DNA of 64,000 nt from the NCBI GenBank assembly GCA_029255685.2, contig CM055313.2, positions 72,270,641-72,334,640 of the forward strand. Direction: 5' to 3'. Position numbers and translations under genes: made by a program. The first letter of the stretch is position 1, and each line of letters begins with the position of its first letter. Shown in pieces: positions 1-11,712 of the stretch. The notes under the pieces were generated by a model. That model was not told the DNA's origin. It worked only from the letters and a program-made list of their open reading frames with translations, and did no database searches. The stretch is from Silene conica. Taxonomy: Eukaryota; Streptophyta; Magnoliopsida; Caryophyllales; Caryophyllaceae.

Positions 1-1225
1 TAAGTCTGTCAAAGTAACCATCTTTGAGGGTGTTTGTTTGATTTATATAACAATTAATAAGATAAGGGAAAGAGAAAAGAGCGAGAAAAACAACAATAAA
101 GAGAAAGAACTGGGATTGTCGGTTCACCATGACTTTTAAGGTTGGGAATGAAACTCAAGACTATCTCAGGGTCGACTTGTGGGTAGTGAAAAGGTCCTTT
201 CGGTCCGCTATTCTCCCGAAGACAATACTAATCTAACTTTCGCTCTAACTAGCACATCCCAAAGTTCATCACTAAACTTTCCTTTTCCAATCTTTTGATC
301 TAGGTCAAGGGGTATCAAATCAATCAATTGAATGCGCCGACTCAAACAATCGAAAGCCATTAAATGTGATGATTACATCCAAGTCTAACCAAAGGTATTC
401 TAATCAATTCATTGTACCTATGCCATGACTCCCCTAAATCCTAGCAAATGATCTAGCTAATAATAATCAAAGTACCAATGAAAGAAATAAGAAAAGATAA
501 AAACAAACACACAAGAGAGAGAAGAAGAAAGTAGCAAGATTGAATTAAATAAAGATAAGAGTTGAGAATACCGAAAATCACAAGCAAGGAAGAAGAAGAT
601 GAAAACCGATCTAGAAAGGAGCGAAGCATAGTATTCTTCTCAGAATTATGTCAAAGAGAAGTAAGAAGAAGTAGAAAGTATATTCTAAGAAGTGTCCCCT
701 ATTCTACTGTTTTCAAGCTACTTTATAAGCCCTCAAAACTCATTAAATTGCGTGAATCTTCTATCCGGTATAGCAATTACTCGATCGAGCAACTAAATTA
801 CTCGATCGAGTTGGAGGATGGCTCGAGCGAGCATAATAGAGTACTCGATCGAGGAAGTCTTCGGCAAAAGTTCGATCGAATAGACTGGATTCCTCGATTG
901 AAGATCCTCTTCAGCAAAACACTCGATCGAGCTTTATGAATTACTCGATCAAATGCCTTCTTTCCTTTGGTAGCTCAATTTCGTCCTTCCCTTACTCCAA
1001 ATAGCTTTATGTATCCCAAAATATCGTGATTTCGCTCCAACTCTCTCATGTATGCTCAATGGGTCCAATAGCAGGCTGGTTTTCCGTCTTCCCGGCTTGT
1101 ATCTGTAATTAATACAAAACAATCCAAAGTAGACTATTCGGGGGACAATTGTGTCAAAAATACGAAATAAGCATGGAAATGCGTGCTAAGAAGGCCTAAA
1201 AGGTCTATATGAAATGCACGCATCA
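1..1225 (-). mobile_element. Athila/Tat-type LTR, cut by the window edge
   Basis: The right end reads ATGCACGCATCA, the same terminus as the copies ending at 2985 and 5614, so this is the start of a minus-oriented LTR (TGATGCGTGCAT on the minus strand). It shares the 'ctcccctaaat' and 'caatcttttgatctaggt' blocks with the other two copies. Between about 775 and 950 it carries several copies of the 10-bp palindrome CTCGATCGAG. The other end lies outside the window. The 125-codon open frame at 562-939 is only LTR sequence. Confidence 0.7.
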
Positions 1226-1473
1226 TAAACAATTGAGAATTATTATGGGAGAATTATGTAAACTATGTTATGTATAATGTAAAACAGATGGAAAATAGTA
1301 TAAGAAAACTTGATGCTAAAGCCTAACAACCACCTCCTATTTATAGTAAAATAGGAGAGAAACGGAAATAACTATCAGAGGTCCAACCCTGATATCGGGG
1401 TTGCCATACCTGATCAGGGACGCAACAATTCCGCATTTCCTCTTCAATTCCTCTAATCAATGCTTGAGGGATC
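1226..1473 (-). mobile_element. LTR-like fragment, continues at 2986-3373
   Basis: This stretch is split from 2986-3373 by the solo LTR at 1474-2985. The right piece ends at 3373 in TCACTCATCA. On the minus strand this is TGATGAGTGATTATTTTATAA, a start typical of Tat/Ogre/Athila LTRs. No coding sequence is seen in either piece. Confidence 0.45.
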
Positions 1474-2985
1474 TGATACCGTCGTTTAGTACCAAAAATA
1501 AATACCTAAGTACTACTAACATAAGTCAGCGGTAAGTAGGGTCGATCTCCACAGGGAGGCTAAGTTGCTATCTATCTGTTCAATTCGGTCTATCGGAATT
1601 GTCACAAAACTGGGGGTTTAAATTGGTTTTGAACTAAAACTAAAAAGAGGGATTAAAAGAGAGAAATTAACAAAAAGAAGTAATAAAAAGTCTAAATATA
1701 AGAGAAAATAATATGTCAGGAACCGGGTCACTGCGGTAGTTCATGCAATACAAGAATACTGGGTTAGTCAATTCTTTAATAAGGCGGGTAGCTTTATCTC
1801 GCGTTACTCAATTTGCCAAAAGGCTAAATCTTTATTGAGATGTATAGCGATTCTCTCCTTTCGGTCGCAAATCACCTAGACTCCCCTAAATAACTTTCGC
1901 CCTATTAGGTTATATCGATTGTTCTAAGCAAGCCCACTCTACCAATCTTTCGATCTAGGTAGGGTTTTACTAGTTAAACTGGTCTCATGCGTGCACTCAA
2001 TTAACAAGCTTTATGATTAACAAATGAGACGATAGCATAAGAAGACATGATAAAAACTAATTAAAAGTACTAAAAGAATAAATGTAACAAGAATAAAAAT
2101 AAAAGTAATTAAATTAAAGGGGAAGAAATATTACAGATTAAACCGGAATCTTAGAAAGAGAAAAGATGAAAGCTAAATCTAAAAGTTTTGTGAAAGTGTA
2201 GAGGGGAAAGAAGAACAGCCCCCCCAAAAGTGATCGATGATAATAAGAGGTGTGCTAATATCCTTTTACAAGAGAGATTAAGCTCCTCAAAAATCTGACC
2301 TAAAATCCAATCGTAAATCTGAAGCCCATTAAGAAATTTGCTCGATCGTGTGGAATAGATCCACTCGATCGAGGAAGATCCCCAAAATCCCCTCGATCAA
2401 GTAGAATAGCTATCAAAAGCTCTCGATCTAACAAATAAAGTACTCGATCGAAGGGTTGAGTACTCGATCGAGGGAATTGAGAACTCGATCGAGTACTTGT
2501 CAGGGCGTAATTTATGCTTTGTGCACTAAATTTGAAACGGTTGTCATTTCTTCATTACTCGTGCGAATCAAGCGATATTTGCGGCGTTGGAAAGCTAAGA
2601 GGATAAGAATTCATATCCAATTAGAATAACCTGATTATCTGTTGTAGAACTCGATATATGACTCTCCAAAGTAGGCACTAGTAAATTGAAGCTCTTCCTT
2701 GTTTGTCTAGCTTCCTTTCTTCATTGTGCGCACCTCAAGTAGCTTTTTACTCGGACGATTAGCGCTTTCTATTGCTTGTAAGGCCTATTCCAACTTACAT
2801 CTTCTAAAAGAGTGTACTTGGGACAGCTTTGGCTCGATTTTCACCAGTTTCGCACTTATTCCTACAAAATAGCAAGAAAAGCACAAAGTAGCGTATTCGG
2901 GGCATAAAGTGATATAAAATCACCTGTAAAACATAGAAATGCATGCCAAAAGGTACTGAAAAGTGTATATAATATGCACGCATCA
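1474..2985 (-). mobile_element. Solo LTR, Athila/Tat type, with TSD GGATC
   Basis: The element starts TGATACCGTCG and ends ATGCACGCATCA. It is flanked by the perfect 5-bp duplication GGATC at 1469-1473 and 2986-2990. No gag or pol lies between the ends, so it is a solo LTR of 1512 bp. The block GTAGGGTCGATCTCCACAGG near 1537 resembles the conserved 3' part of Athila/Tat LTRs, which sets the orientation as minus. CTCGATCGAG-type palindromes cluster at about 2338-2500. Confidence 0.85.
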
Positions 2986-3373
2986 GGATCTAAAGTGTCA
3001 TGTTAAATGCTCCTTAATCCTCCGGTTTAAGACCTTCATAATCAACCCTAAAACATCCAAAGTGAGATATTTTCATGTTGATTTGTGGGCTTTGCATTTT
3101 GGGCTTGATTTTGAGAATTATTTGCATTTGATCATTTCTCATTTCTTCATGTTTGGCCCCTAAGTTTCATCCATCATGATTTAGCTCAATAGTCAACTTT
3201 GCAAATATAGTAGGCAAAAGCCTTGAAAACTTAGATACCTACAAAATAGAGTAAATAATTGCAAAACAACTAAAAAGTAACATTAACTCAAAAAATCACT
3301 AATTAAAGTGGTAAAATGCCATATAAATTGAGCTAAATTAGGGGGTAAAAATTTATAAAATAATCACTCATCA

Positions 3374-4489
3374 CTTACTTTCATACTCAAATCATCTCAA
3401 TCATCTCAATCATCTCTAAGGCTAAATCTCTGCTTCTAGATTGTCGATTTCAGTCGTTTGTGTGTCGGATTAGTGGTAAGTCACAATTCTTTCGTCTTTT
3501 TTTTTTATTCGGTAACCATAGGTTGGGTTAGTTTTGGGGAAAAATGATGTTTGTGATAGTTTTGTGATTGGTTCCATTGCTTATGATTAGGTGGTAAATT
3601 CATCGAGGATCATATCTAGTACTTGATCGCATTTTTCGTCATTGCTTATGAGGTAGGGTTTTCCCTATTCAGTTATTACATTGGTTGTTTCACTTTGTGA
3701 CGGTTATTGATATGCCATTGTATTATATGCTTGAATTACATGATTGAGATTATTGTGGTATTGTATGGAGTTGAGGTTGATTGTAAAGCCATTGTCGAGA
3801 GATGGTCTTCACCCCTATGTTCGCCTTTTGTAGTTCCCATCACACGAGGGATGTGTATATTAATGATCTAAGCTCACTCATTGCGTTGGGCGAGAATTTT
3901 GGTGGATAAGTTGCGGTTTACCATTGACAGTGTGGGTTACCTGTTGCGACGGGTGTTTGGTAGGGTTACATGTTACAATGAGTAGTCGGATCCGGGTTGT
4001 GATTTGGATCTTGTTCTTGGAGTTTGGGGAACTGGATTGATACGAAGTTTGTATGGTTGTCTTGCTTGCTTTATGGTTATTGTTTATGCAGTTGACTGAC
4101 CCCGTTTATTGTTTTCAAAACTGTGGTGATCCATTCGGTGATGGTGAGCAGTTGATTAACAAGTACTGCTGTTGATTAGCAAATGTGGGAATGAATGGAG
4201 CCGAGTCATCGCTTGTTCCGTCGTTTAGCTTCTGCTAAGTTAGATACAATGATCTTATAGTTTGGTTCTACTTTTAGATTTTGAGACCTGTAATCCTCAA
4301 CCAGCAACCGTCGTTGCTTAACGGGTCGGTTGGTATGCTTCGTCAGTTGTCTACTCTAGTCCACTTTGGACGTGTGCAATATTTTGGTTTAGTCTGTTTT
4401 TTTTTTGTTTTTTTAAAAATATATAAATTTAGTTGCACGGTTGAGTTTGCTTCAGCGCTCACTGTTTTAGTGTTTCACTAGTTTCCTTT
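3374..4489 (+). mobile_element. Degenerate Ty3-type LTR fragment
   Basis: The part from about 3580 to 4210 is clearly similar to 60780-61310 (shared blocks include 'ccattgtcg.gagat.gtc.tcaccc', 'tggatcttgttcttggagtttgg' and 'gttgactgacc'). Both copies appear to be plus-oriented LTR sequence of one family. Neither terminus is certain here; the right side is cut by the truncated LTR that starts near 4490. Confidence 0.5.
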
Positions 4490-5614
4490 ATTGAGATGTA
4501 TAACGATTCTCTCTTTTCGGTCTCAAATCGCCCTAGACTCCCCTAAATAACTTTCGCCCTATTAGGTTATATCGATTGTTCTAATCAAGCCTACTCTACC
4601 AATCTTTCGATCCAGGTAGGGTTTTACTAGTTAAACTGGTCTCATGCGTGCTCTTAATTAACAAGTTTTATGATTAAATTGCTTACAAACAAACCACGTC
4701 GCAGAAAAGACTAAACATGTGAATCCTATAACATTATTACCGCGATTTCCCTCATCCTAACATAATAAAGAAATTAGTTACGCATGGCTTCAGGATCTAT
4801 ACTAACAATTGAGACGATAGCATAAAAAGACATGATAATAACTAATTAAAAGTACTAAAAGAATAAAAGAATAAATGTAGTAAGAATAAAAATTTAAGTA
4901 ATTAAATTAAAGGGGAAGAAAGATTACATATTAAACCGGAATCCGAGAAAGAGAAAAGATGAAAGCTAAATCTAAACGTTTTGTGAAAGTATAGAGGGGA
5001 AAGAAGAACAGCCCCCCAAAAGTGATGATGTATGCCTGAACCTAATCTCCTTTTATAAGGGAGATTAGCTTAAGTCAAAATATGACCTAGAGTGGATTCA
5101 CGAAAATCGAAGCCTATTAGTGGATTACTCGATCGAGCTTCAATTCTACTCCATCGAGTAGTCTTGCCCAATAATTGCTCGATCGAAGCTTCTGTTTCTT
5201 CGATCCAAATGCCTTCAGCCTTGCTTCTCTCGATCGAGTAATTAATCAACTCGATTGAGCATCTCTTCTAACAAACCTCTCGATCGAGCTTTTGCAATCC
5301 TCGGTCGAGTAATTTTCAGCTAATACTTGCTGGTTGGTGTTCCCGCAGCCTTCATTTGTTTTCCTCAAGGAAAGACCTTTTGCCTTATGTAATTTGCACT
5401 TCTCAAGCTTTTGTGACTTCCATTCTCGAGTTCCATATTCTACAAAGGACGTCCTTGGGACTATTTTGGCTTGGTTTTCGCTACTTTCGAGTTCCTTCCT
5501 ACAAAATAACAAGAAAGAAGCAAATTCGAGGCAAAACGAGATAGGAATCATATGTAAATGCCTAGAGATGCGTGCCAAAAGGAGCTAAAAAGTGTATATA
5601 AAATGAACGCATCA
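4490..5614 (-). mobile_element. Truncated Athila/Tat-type LTR
   Basis: Homologous to 1832-2985 of the complete solo LTR, beginning at 'tttattgagatgtata' and ending ATGAACGCATCA at 5614. About 355 bp of the other end is missing. Relative to the complete copy, a segment of roughly 125 bp (about 4679-4806) is extra. CTCGATCGAG-type palindromes lie at about 5125-5305. The overlapping small open frames at 5246-5588 on both strands are LTR sequence. Confidence 0.7.
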
Positions 5615-5691
5615 ATTATAGCCTGTGTGTTTAGCTTTGTGGTTGAACCCTTCGTTGTCGATTCATATGTGTTTAGCTTTGTGGTTGAACC

Positions 5692-7247
5692 TGTTGAGTA
5701 ATATATTAATATATGTTTAATATAGGTTTATGTTTTGATAATGACAAATTTAGGTAAAATATATTATATATTCGTGCGTATAATCGTGTGTTAAGTGTAC
5801 AGTTAATATGAGAATGGAAGATCTTGTCAATCAACATTAAGCTATAAGAGTCTTCGATACTAGAAGATTCAAGGTTGTTAGTCAAGATTTGACTAATCGA
5901 AGATGATGGAAGATCTCAAGCTCATTTCAAGTCTTTATGAAGATTAGTTAGGATAGGCATCGAGTAACGGAATCTTATTCAGTTGAAATAATATTAACTA
6001 AAGTTATAGTTCTTAACTTTAACTTTGGTAAGTAATTGTTCAAAGTTATAGCTCGTAGCTATAACTCTATAAAAGCAATAAGAAATTCATGAATTAGTAC
6101 ATGGCGATTGAAACGATTTTATTCTTAAAATCGGTGTGAAAATTGATGTGTTATTATCATCTTATCTTTCAATATTGAGTTATTAATCTTAAAGTGGTTA
6201 TTATAAATAAAATATCCAATATTTAGAAAGGAATAAAATAATTATCTTATGATTTAGTTATTTTTCCTAATATACTAAGGATTTTATTTTAACCAAAATT
6301 GTCAAAAACCTAAATCTAGAAAAGCGTGTTAAACAGTTATGATAACCATGTCATACCTCACGTTTCCTAATTGTTGGGATTAATTTAAATAAATATTATG
6401 TATTTATTCAATATCTTAACAAACTAGATTATGGTATAAAATATAGTTTACTATATGTTGACAAGATTAAGGAGATTGACTTCAATTAGGATATTATATA
6501 TTTTATGGTATGAGATCTTTCCTAAATTAAATATGATTTAGGAAATTGATTTTATATATAATACTTAATATCTTATTTGATATTTCCTAAATTAATTAAG
6601 ATTAGTTTTAGGAAATATTATCTAAAGACTAGAAGTCTAGATAAGGTAATATTCCTAAAGTATCTAGGGTTTGGAATAAACCTAGTTTCGATTCAATATA
6701 AATAGGATGCTTACAACCCTTCAATACTCACGTCACTTACGCACACAAACCGAGAAAAACGCTTTTACAAATCCGTGTACTATTCGTGCTTAAACTGTCA
6801 TATTCCGTTACAAAATTTAAGTGCTAGAAGATTGTTCTTATTCGATCAAATTGTGAACTCGAAGAACCATAGAAGATTTATCTTATTTACGTAAGATAAT
6901 TGAGTATTTCATGGTACTCGTTGTATTCAAGTATTTGACGGTATTTGAAGTTAGCTAGGTATTTTACGGTATCTAGATTGAGTTACAACTAACGAATAGT
7001 TGTACGAGTAGGGTTGATAAAATTGTAATCCGGAGAGAGGTACTAATTTTATTAATCGAGAATAGTGGACGTAGGTTTAGACTTGTGAAATTGAACCACT
7101 TCAAAAATATTGTGTCTCCTCTTGTTTATTGTTTTTATTCATTACTCATCACGCAAACATCTACATCGAAAAAGAATAGAAAAAGTTGGTATACTCAATT
7201 CAACCCCCTCCCCCTTCTTGAGTATATTCAGATCAATAGACTTTTCA
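5692..7247 (+). mobile_element. Copia-type solo LTR
   Basis: The element starts TGTTGAGTAATATATTAATA and ends TTTTCA. It is flanked by GAACC (5687-5691) and AAACC (7248-7252), a 4-of-5 duplication, and it splits the 40-bp tandem array of the host LTR. The C-rich stretch 'caaccccctcccccttcttgagta' near the right end is characteristic of plant Copia LTRs. A promoter-like 'tataaatag' sits near 6699. No internal domain is present. Confidence 0.75.
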
Positions 7248-8324
7248 AAACCCTTCGTGGTTGGTTCATATGTGATTAGCTTTGTGGTTGAACCCTTCGT
7301 GTTTGGTTCATACTTAATCAGCTTTGTGGTTGAACCCTTAGTGGATAGTTCATAACTGATTAGCTCATGATTGAACGCTTTGTGGTTGGTTCATATGTGT
7401 TTAGCTGTGTGATTGAACCATTCGTGGTTGTTTCATATGTGTTTAGCGTTGTGGTTGAACGCTTAGTGATTAGTTGAAGCATGTCTATTGTATGACTCTG
7501 ATTGAATTGTATGCCTCACACGAGTTTATGAGAAGTATGTATGAGTCGGTGAAATATGGTTAAGTAGAGTGTATGATTTATTCATAGCTGGTTATGGTGA
7601 TGTATGGATTTATGCGTCACGTGATTATCATTTATGTAAAACCCCTCGCGAAAGCGGAAATATAAACATACAAAAGTACTAAAAAAAATGCAGCGGAATT
7701 AAAACTTTTTAAGTATAAACAACATGCGAGGTGAATTAAACTAAAACTGAAAGTAAAATATATATACAATCAGCCTGGGATGGCACATCCCTACAGGCAC
7801 TCAAAACTGAAATGTAAACTAAGTCTAGGTAACGTAAACGTGTAAGTCAATCGATGAATAGGATCATCGCTCGCTAGCTCCATGCAACCCTCTGCCAACC
7901 ACCTGTCATGTACCTACATACATGTAAACATATACGCCACAATCAGTGGGGAGTGACTAGAGTTCTCCTAGCCACCTTTTGTGACAACACGAAACAGATA
8001 AAGCAATACAGAATACTTCAACATATATAAACATGTGAAGCATAAACATCTCATCAACTGTTCTCATACTATCATGCGATACTAATGCATAGCTCTCAAC
8101 CCAACTTCATAAACCGTTAGGAAGGAGAGCCGGTTTCCCTACTTGTTACCCAGTCGGGGGGTCTTTCAGTCCAACTATTTATGAAACCGATCAAAGAGTC
8201 ATCCAATGCCTTGGATGAACAATACTAAAGTCAAACATAAGACTCCTCAACAACAGCATCTGAAACATCAGTAACACATCTATATCTGACACTATACCAA
8301 CACTAGGCAAGCAGATAAATTCAG

Positions 8325-8895
8325 CAAGTATAAGGTTCAGCGGTCAGCTTAAGATATAGCCTATATACCAAAACGTTCAGCAAGTAAGAAGGTTCAGCGG
8401 TCAACTTAAGACATAACCTAATTACCAAAACATTCAGCAAGCAAGGACTCAGAGGCCAGCTTAAGGTATGGACCTGCCAATCAACAAGATACTAGACTCA
8501 GCGGCCAACTTAAGGCATAGACTAGCATCCAAAAGTAAAGGACTCAGAGGCCAGCTTAAGGCATGTCCCTTCACCACATCACAAGGTACTAAACTCAGAG
8601 GCCAGCTTAAGGCATGTTCTAGCACCAAACATCTGCACTCCGGGCAAGGTGTCAGTTCCTTAGCTACCCCGTTGTGCAGCTGCTCTACTCGTCAGACTCA
8701 GAGGCCAACTTAAGGCATGTTCCAACGCGATCACTATCAAACATGTCTGGACTCAGAGGCCAGCTTAAGGCATGTCCCAGACACGACAAACATACACATA
8801 TAGGGCTCAGAGGCCAGCTTAAGGCATATCCCCATATATGACAAACAACCACGTATTAAGTTCAGAGGCCAGCTTAAGGCATAACTTAATACGCA
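8325..8895 (-). repeat. Hairpin tandem array in solo LTR
   Basis: About ten units share the core 'actcagaggccagcttaaggcat' or a close variant. The bases on each side vary between units but are mutually complementary: GTATTAAGTT with AACTTAATAC (8853-8892), and GTCTGG with CCAGAC (8745-8783). Where the pairing is imperfect (for example GGTACTA with TAGCACC, 8585-8625), the plus-strand A:C becomes U.G on the minus strand, the LTR sense strand. This is the mirrored counterpart of the array at 13369-13875. Confidence 0.75.
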
Positions 8896-9184
8896 TCCAT
8901 GCAATATCAACCAAAGTCTATGAACTAATCTATAGTTCTACTTTTCTTAACTTCTAATCAACACTTAATTGACCCCGGGAACTAAGTTGAGGGAGAGCCG
9001 GTTTCCCTTTCGGTTACCCGACCGGGGGGTCTCTATCCTTACTCTATTCCCGAACCCAATAAAATGTTGCCCATCCTCCGGGGACCTCATATACATATCA
9101 CGGGTATACAGAACGAGTTTCAATCAAAACCGATTAACCGTTTGAAAGTTACGAACGATTTACAAATTCAAAATTAGCTTACAG

Positions 9185-9545
9185 GGGTCCCCAGCCGGTC
9201 GGCCGGCTGGTGACCCTCTCAACCTACCTCTTTCTTTTCAAAAGAAAACAACACAAGGACTCCCAGCCGGTCGGCAGGCAGCCGGTCGGCCGGCTGGGAC
9301 TCCATTCCCAAACCTTCGCAAATAACAACCATACCCCAAATGCACTCCCAGCCGGCTGGCAGGCGGCCGGTCTGCCGGCTGGGCTCCCTTCTACCTATGG
9401 TCTTCGCAAAACACAAACACACACTAGAGACTACCAGTCGGTCGGCAGGCAGCCGGTCGGCCGGCTGGCAGTCCTAAGGCCAAAACTTCAAAATACGAAA
9501 AACACTCAAGATGCACTCCCAGCCGGTCGACCGGCTCAGAGAGCC
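9185..9545. repeat. CCGGTCGGCCGG palindrome cluster
   Basis: Five GC-rich blocks of about 20-45 bp, made of CAGCCGG, TCGGCAGG and CGGCCGGCTGG modules, are spaced by 40-70 bp of AT-richer sequence. Each block is wholly or partly self-complementary. The counterpart lies at 12660-13075 in the inverted LTR. The long open frame over this cluster (9210-9683) reads Q-P-V-G-R repeats and is an artefact of the repeat. Confidence 0.8.
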
Positions 9546-11005
9546 TGTAACGAAAATCGGGTTTTCCAACCAAGCCTAAACTTCACAAATCGACATGTAA
9601 TCTTCAGAAATTGCTACACGTATGATTTGCCCAACATTATAAACATCAAATACTACTATCCTATCAGCATACAAATCCCATAACAATCCTCAAATGATTA
9701 TATCAAGTATCCGTCGCAAAATGTGTAAATTTTCAGAAAACAACATAAGAGCATATGAACATCAACAAACATGATTTCATCACAATAAAACATTCCTAAT
9801 CATGTTACTAAGTCCTTTAAACATTATACATTAACAAAAATCAGAAACTCATCATAAGAACACATCAAACTTGCTAATATACACATAAAGGCCGAGTTTC
9901 TCATTATCGTCACCTTTACTTAGCGAAACCTCCAAAATCTTGTTCGATAAACATCAAGTCCTCTTCCGGGCTAACACAAACACCGCCTAAAACAACAAAA
10001 CATCACAACTATCACGAATTTCGAATTAATTCAAACAGGCCGAAATTTCAACTGTCATAAAATGCAAGATTGATTACCTCAAAACGACGGGCTCGAGACA
10101 AGGAATCCGTGGCCGCGGAAATCGTCTCAATCGGATAAGAAACGAAGATTCTATGAGCATTTTAAGATTGAAGGAGAAATTTATAAAAATGGTGTTTGTT
10201 GTTGTTTGCAAAATCTGAAAATTGAAATGAAGGAGTGAGGTAGAAGATGGTGGGGTTAGGGTTTTGTGAGGAAAAAGAGGGGAAATGGGTCCATTAACAA
10301 GTTAGGCCCATAAGACAAGTTTTAAGACGGTTTAAACTAAAAACACCGACTTAAAGTAACTATAAACTTAAGACGATACAAATATTTCTGGAATATGAAA
10401 TTAAATGGCTAAGACGCAAATTACGCAATTAAATGAAATCTTATTTAAATCCTTTAAAAGTACTCTCACATAAATTCATCAGTTATTTAAATGAAATCCC
10501 AAAATTTACGAAATATAAATTAATTCACGAACTTGAACTTAAAATCATTAAACTTCCAAGTCCCGAAATATTGGGATGTTACAATTTATGTTGGAGCATT
10601 CTTATGTGTATAATATGTTTACCTGTTTACGTGTTTATTGACAATAGACGGCAGGGAGAACCTCTAGTTGCTCCCCACTGACTGTGGCGTACATGTTTCC
10701 ATGTATGGTGCTGATTACAGGGGGGTTCATATGAGAGCTAGCGAACGATGTTATGACATTGACATGACATTACCTTACATTTAGCTAGACTCGTTTACTT
10801 TATAGTTCTGGTACCCGTGGGATATGATATCCCGGGTTGATACAGTGGTGTATATAACTTAAGTAACTTATCTATCGTTTTTACTTTCCGCAGTTTGATT
10901 TAGTAATTCACCTCGCATGTTTATAATCATGTCAAAAAGTTTAAATTCCGCGCATTTTTCTGCATGATACTTGTTTATATTTCCGCATTCGCGAGGGGTT
11001 TTACA

Positions 11006-11712
11006 ACAAAGCCCTTATATGACACTCTGATCCCTTTAGATCCCCTCAATGACATCTTCTTCTGGTGACAATCAATGGTAGCTTTATATTGACCTAGCCA
11101 ATCCATCCCCACTATTATCTCAAAGCCATCTAACGAAAACTCAAACAAATCAATAGGAAAGTCAACCTGACCTATCACAAAAGACACACCTCTATACACT
11201 CTCCGACACACTACCGACTACCCAGAAGGTATAATCACCTTATCCTTAGCTATCTCCAACGACTCCAGCCCTAAACACCTAGCATGGCTTACAGACACAA
11301 ATGAATAGGTTGCCCCAGACTCAAATAAAACAAAACTAGGACAACCATGAATAAGAAAAGTACCGATCACCACATGAGCATCCTCTACTGCAGCCTGCTT
11401 CCCGCTGGCAAATAACTTGCCATTACTCTTCTGACCTTCTCCCTGAACTGTCGTTATATATGGGGTAGGTTTAGCCGCTGGTGCCTGACTACCTCCCTCA
11501 TTAGTCCTCTGATAGCCTCTCTGACGGTTGTAGTTATCGTAGTTTGGCTTCCCATGTACTCGCAGGACGACTGTTCCTATAACTGTGAGAACTTTAAGAA
11601 GGTCCCTGGTAGCTGCCTCCCCCAAACTTCCTACACTCTAGCCTCTTGTGCCCAGCGACACCACAGTTATAACACCTTGCCACAGGGGTGTCACTAAGAC
11701 TGCGACCCCTTT
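11006..11712 (-). pseudogene. Ty3/gypsy gag 3' end and protease
   Basis: Reading down the minus strand, a CCHC zinc knuckle (C-Y-N-C-G-V-A-G-H-K-R-L-E-C) lies at about 11690-11630. It is followed by a basic linker and a retropepsin-like domain. The active-site region reads F-E-S-G-A-T-Y-S-F, where the family has D-S-G-A, so the catalytic Asp is changed. The typical G-M-D-W-L-G-Q-Y protease end lies at about 11085-11110. An in-frame TAG at 11217-11215 interrupts the frame. The upstream gag continues at 14594-15440, beyond the solo LTR inserted at 11713. Everything after the protease is lost at the junction with the LTR ending at 11005, so reverse transcriptase, RNase H and integrase are absent. 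This is a dead element. Confidence 0.85.

Larger units (their letters stand above)
7635..10583 (-). mobile_element. Solo LTR, long Ty3 type, TSD ATTTA
   Basis: The plus strand reads TGTAAAACCCCTCGCG at the left and ATTGGGATGTTACA at the right, flanked by the perfect duplication ATTTA at 7630-7634 and 10584-10588. At 2949 bp it is the inverted counterpart of the plus-oriented LTR at 11713-14593, sharing both ends, the palindrome cluster and the hairpin array in mirrored order. No gag or pol is present. Its orientation is set by this match and by the host LTR end at 11005. Confidence 0.9.
5615..11005 (+). mobile_element. Interrupted long Ty3-type LTR (three pieces)
   Basis: Three pieces join once two later insertions are removed: 5615-5691, 7248-7634 and 10584-11005. 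The last piece matches the 3' end of the solo LTR at 11713-14593 (about 14180-14593) and ends CGCGAGGGGTTTTACA at 11005. The first two pieces form a tandem array of about 40 bp whose core is 'tttagctttgtggttgaaccc'. The 5' end is lost against the neighbouring LTR at 5614. At 11005/11006 it abuts minus-strand protease sequence. Confidence 0.6.

Noticed and set aside
9210-9683. 157-codon open frame with Q-P-V-G-R repeats
   Set aside because: It is the translation of the GC-rich palindrome cluster in a solo LTR; the opposite strand is open too.
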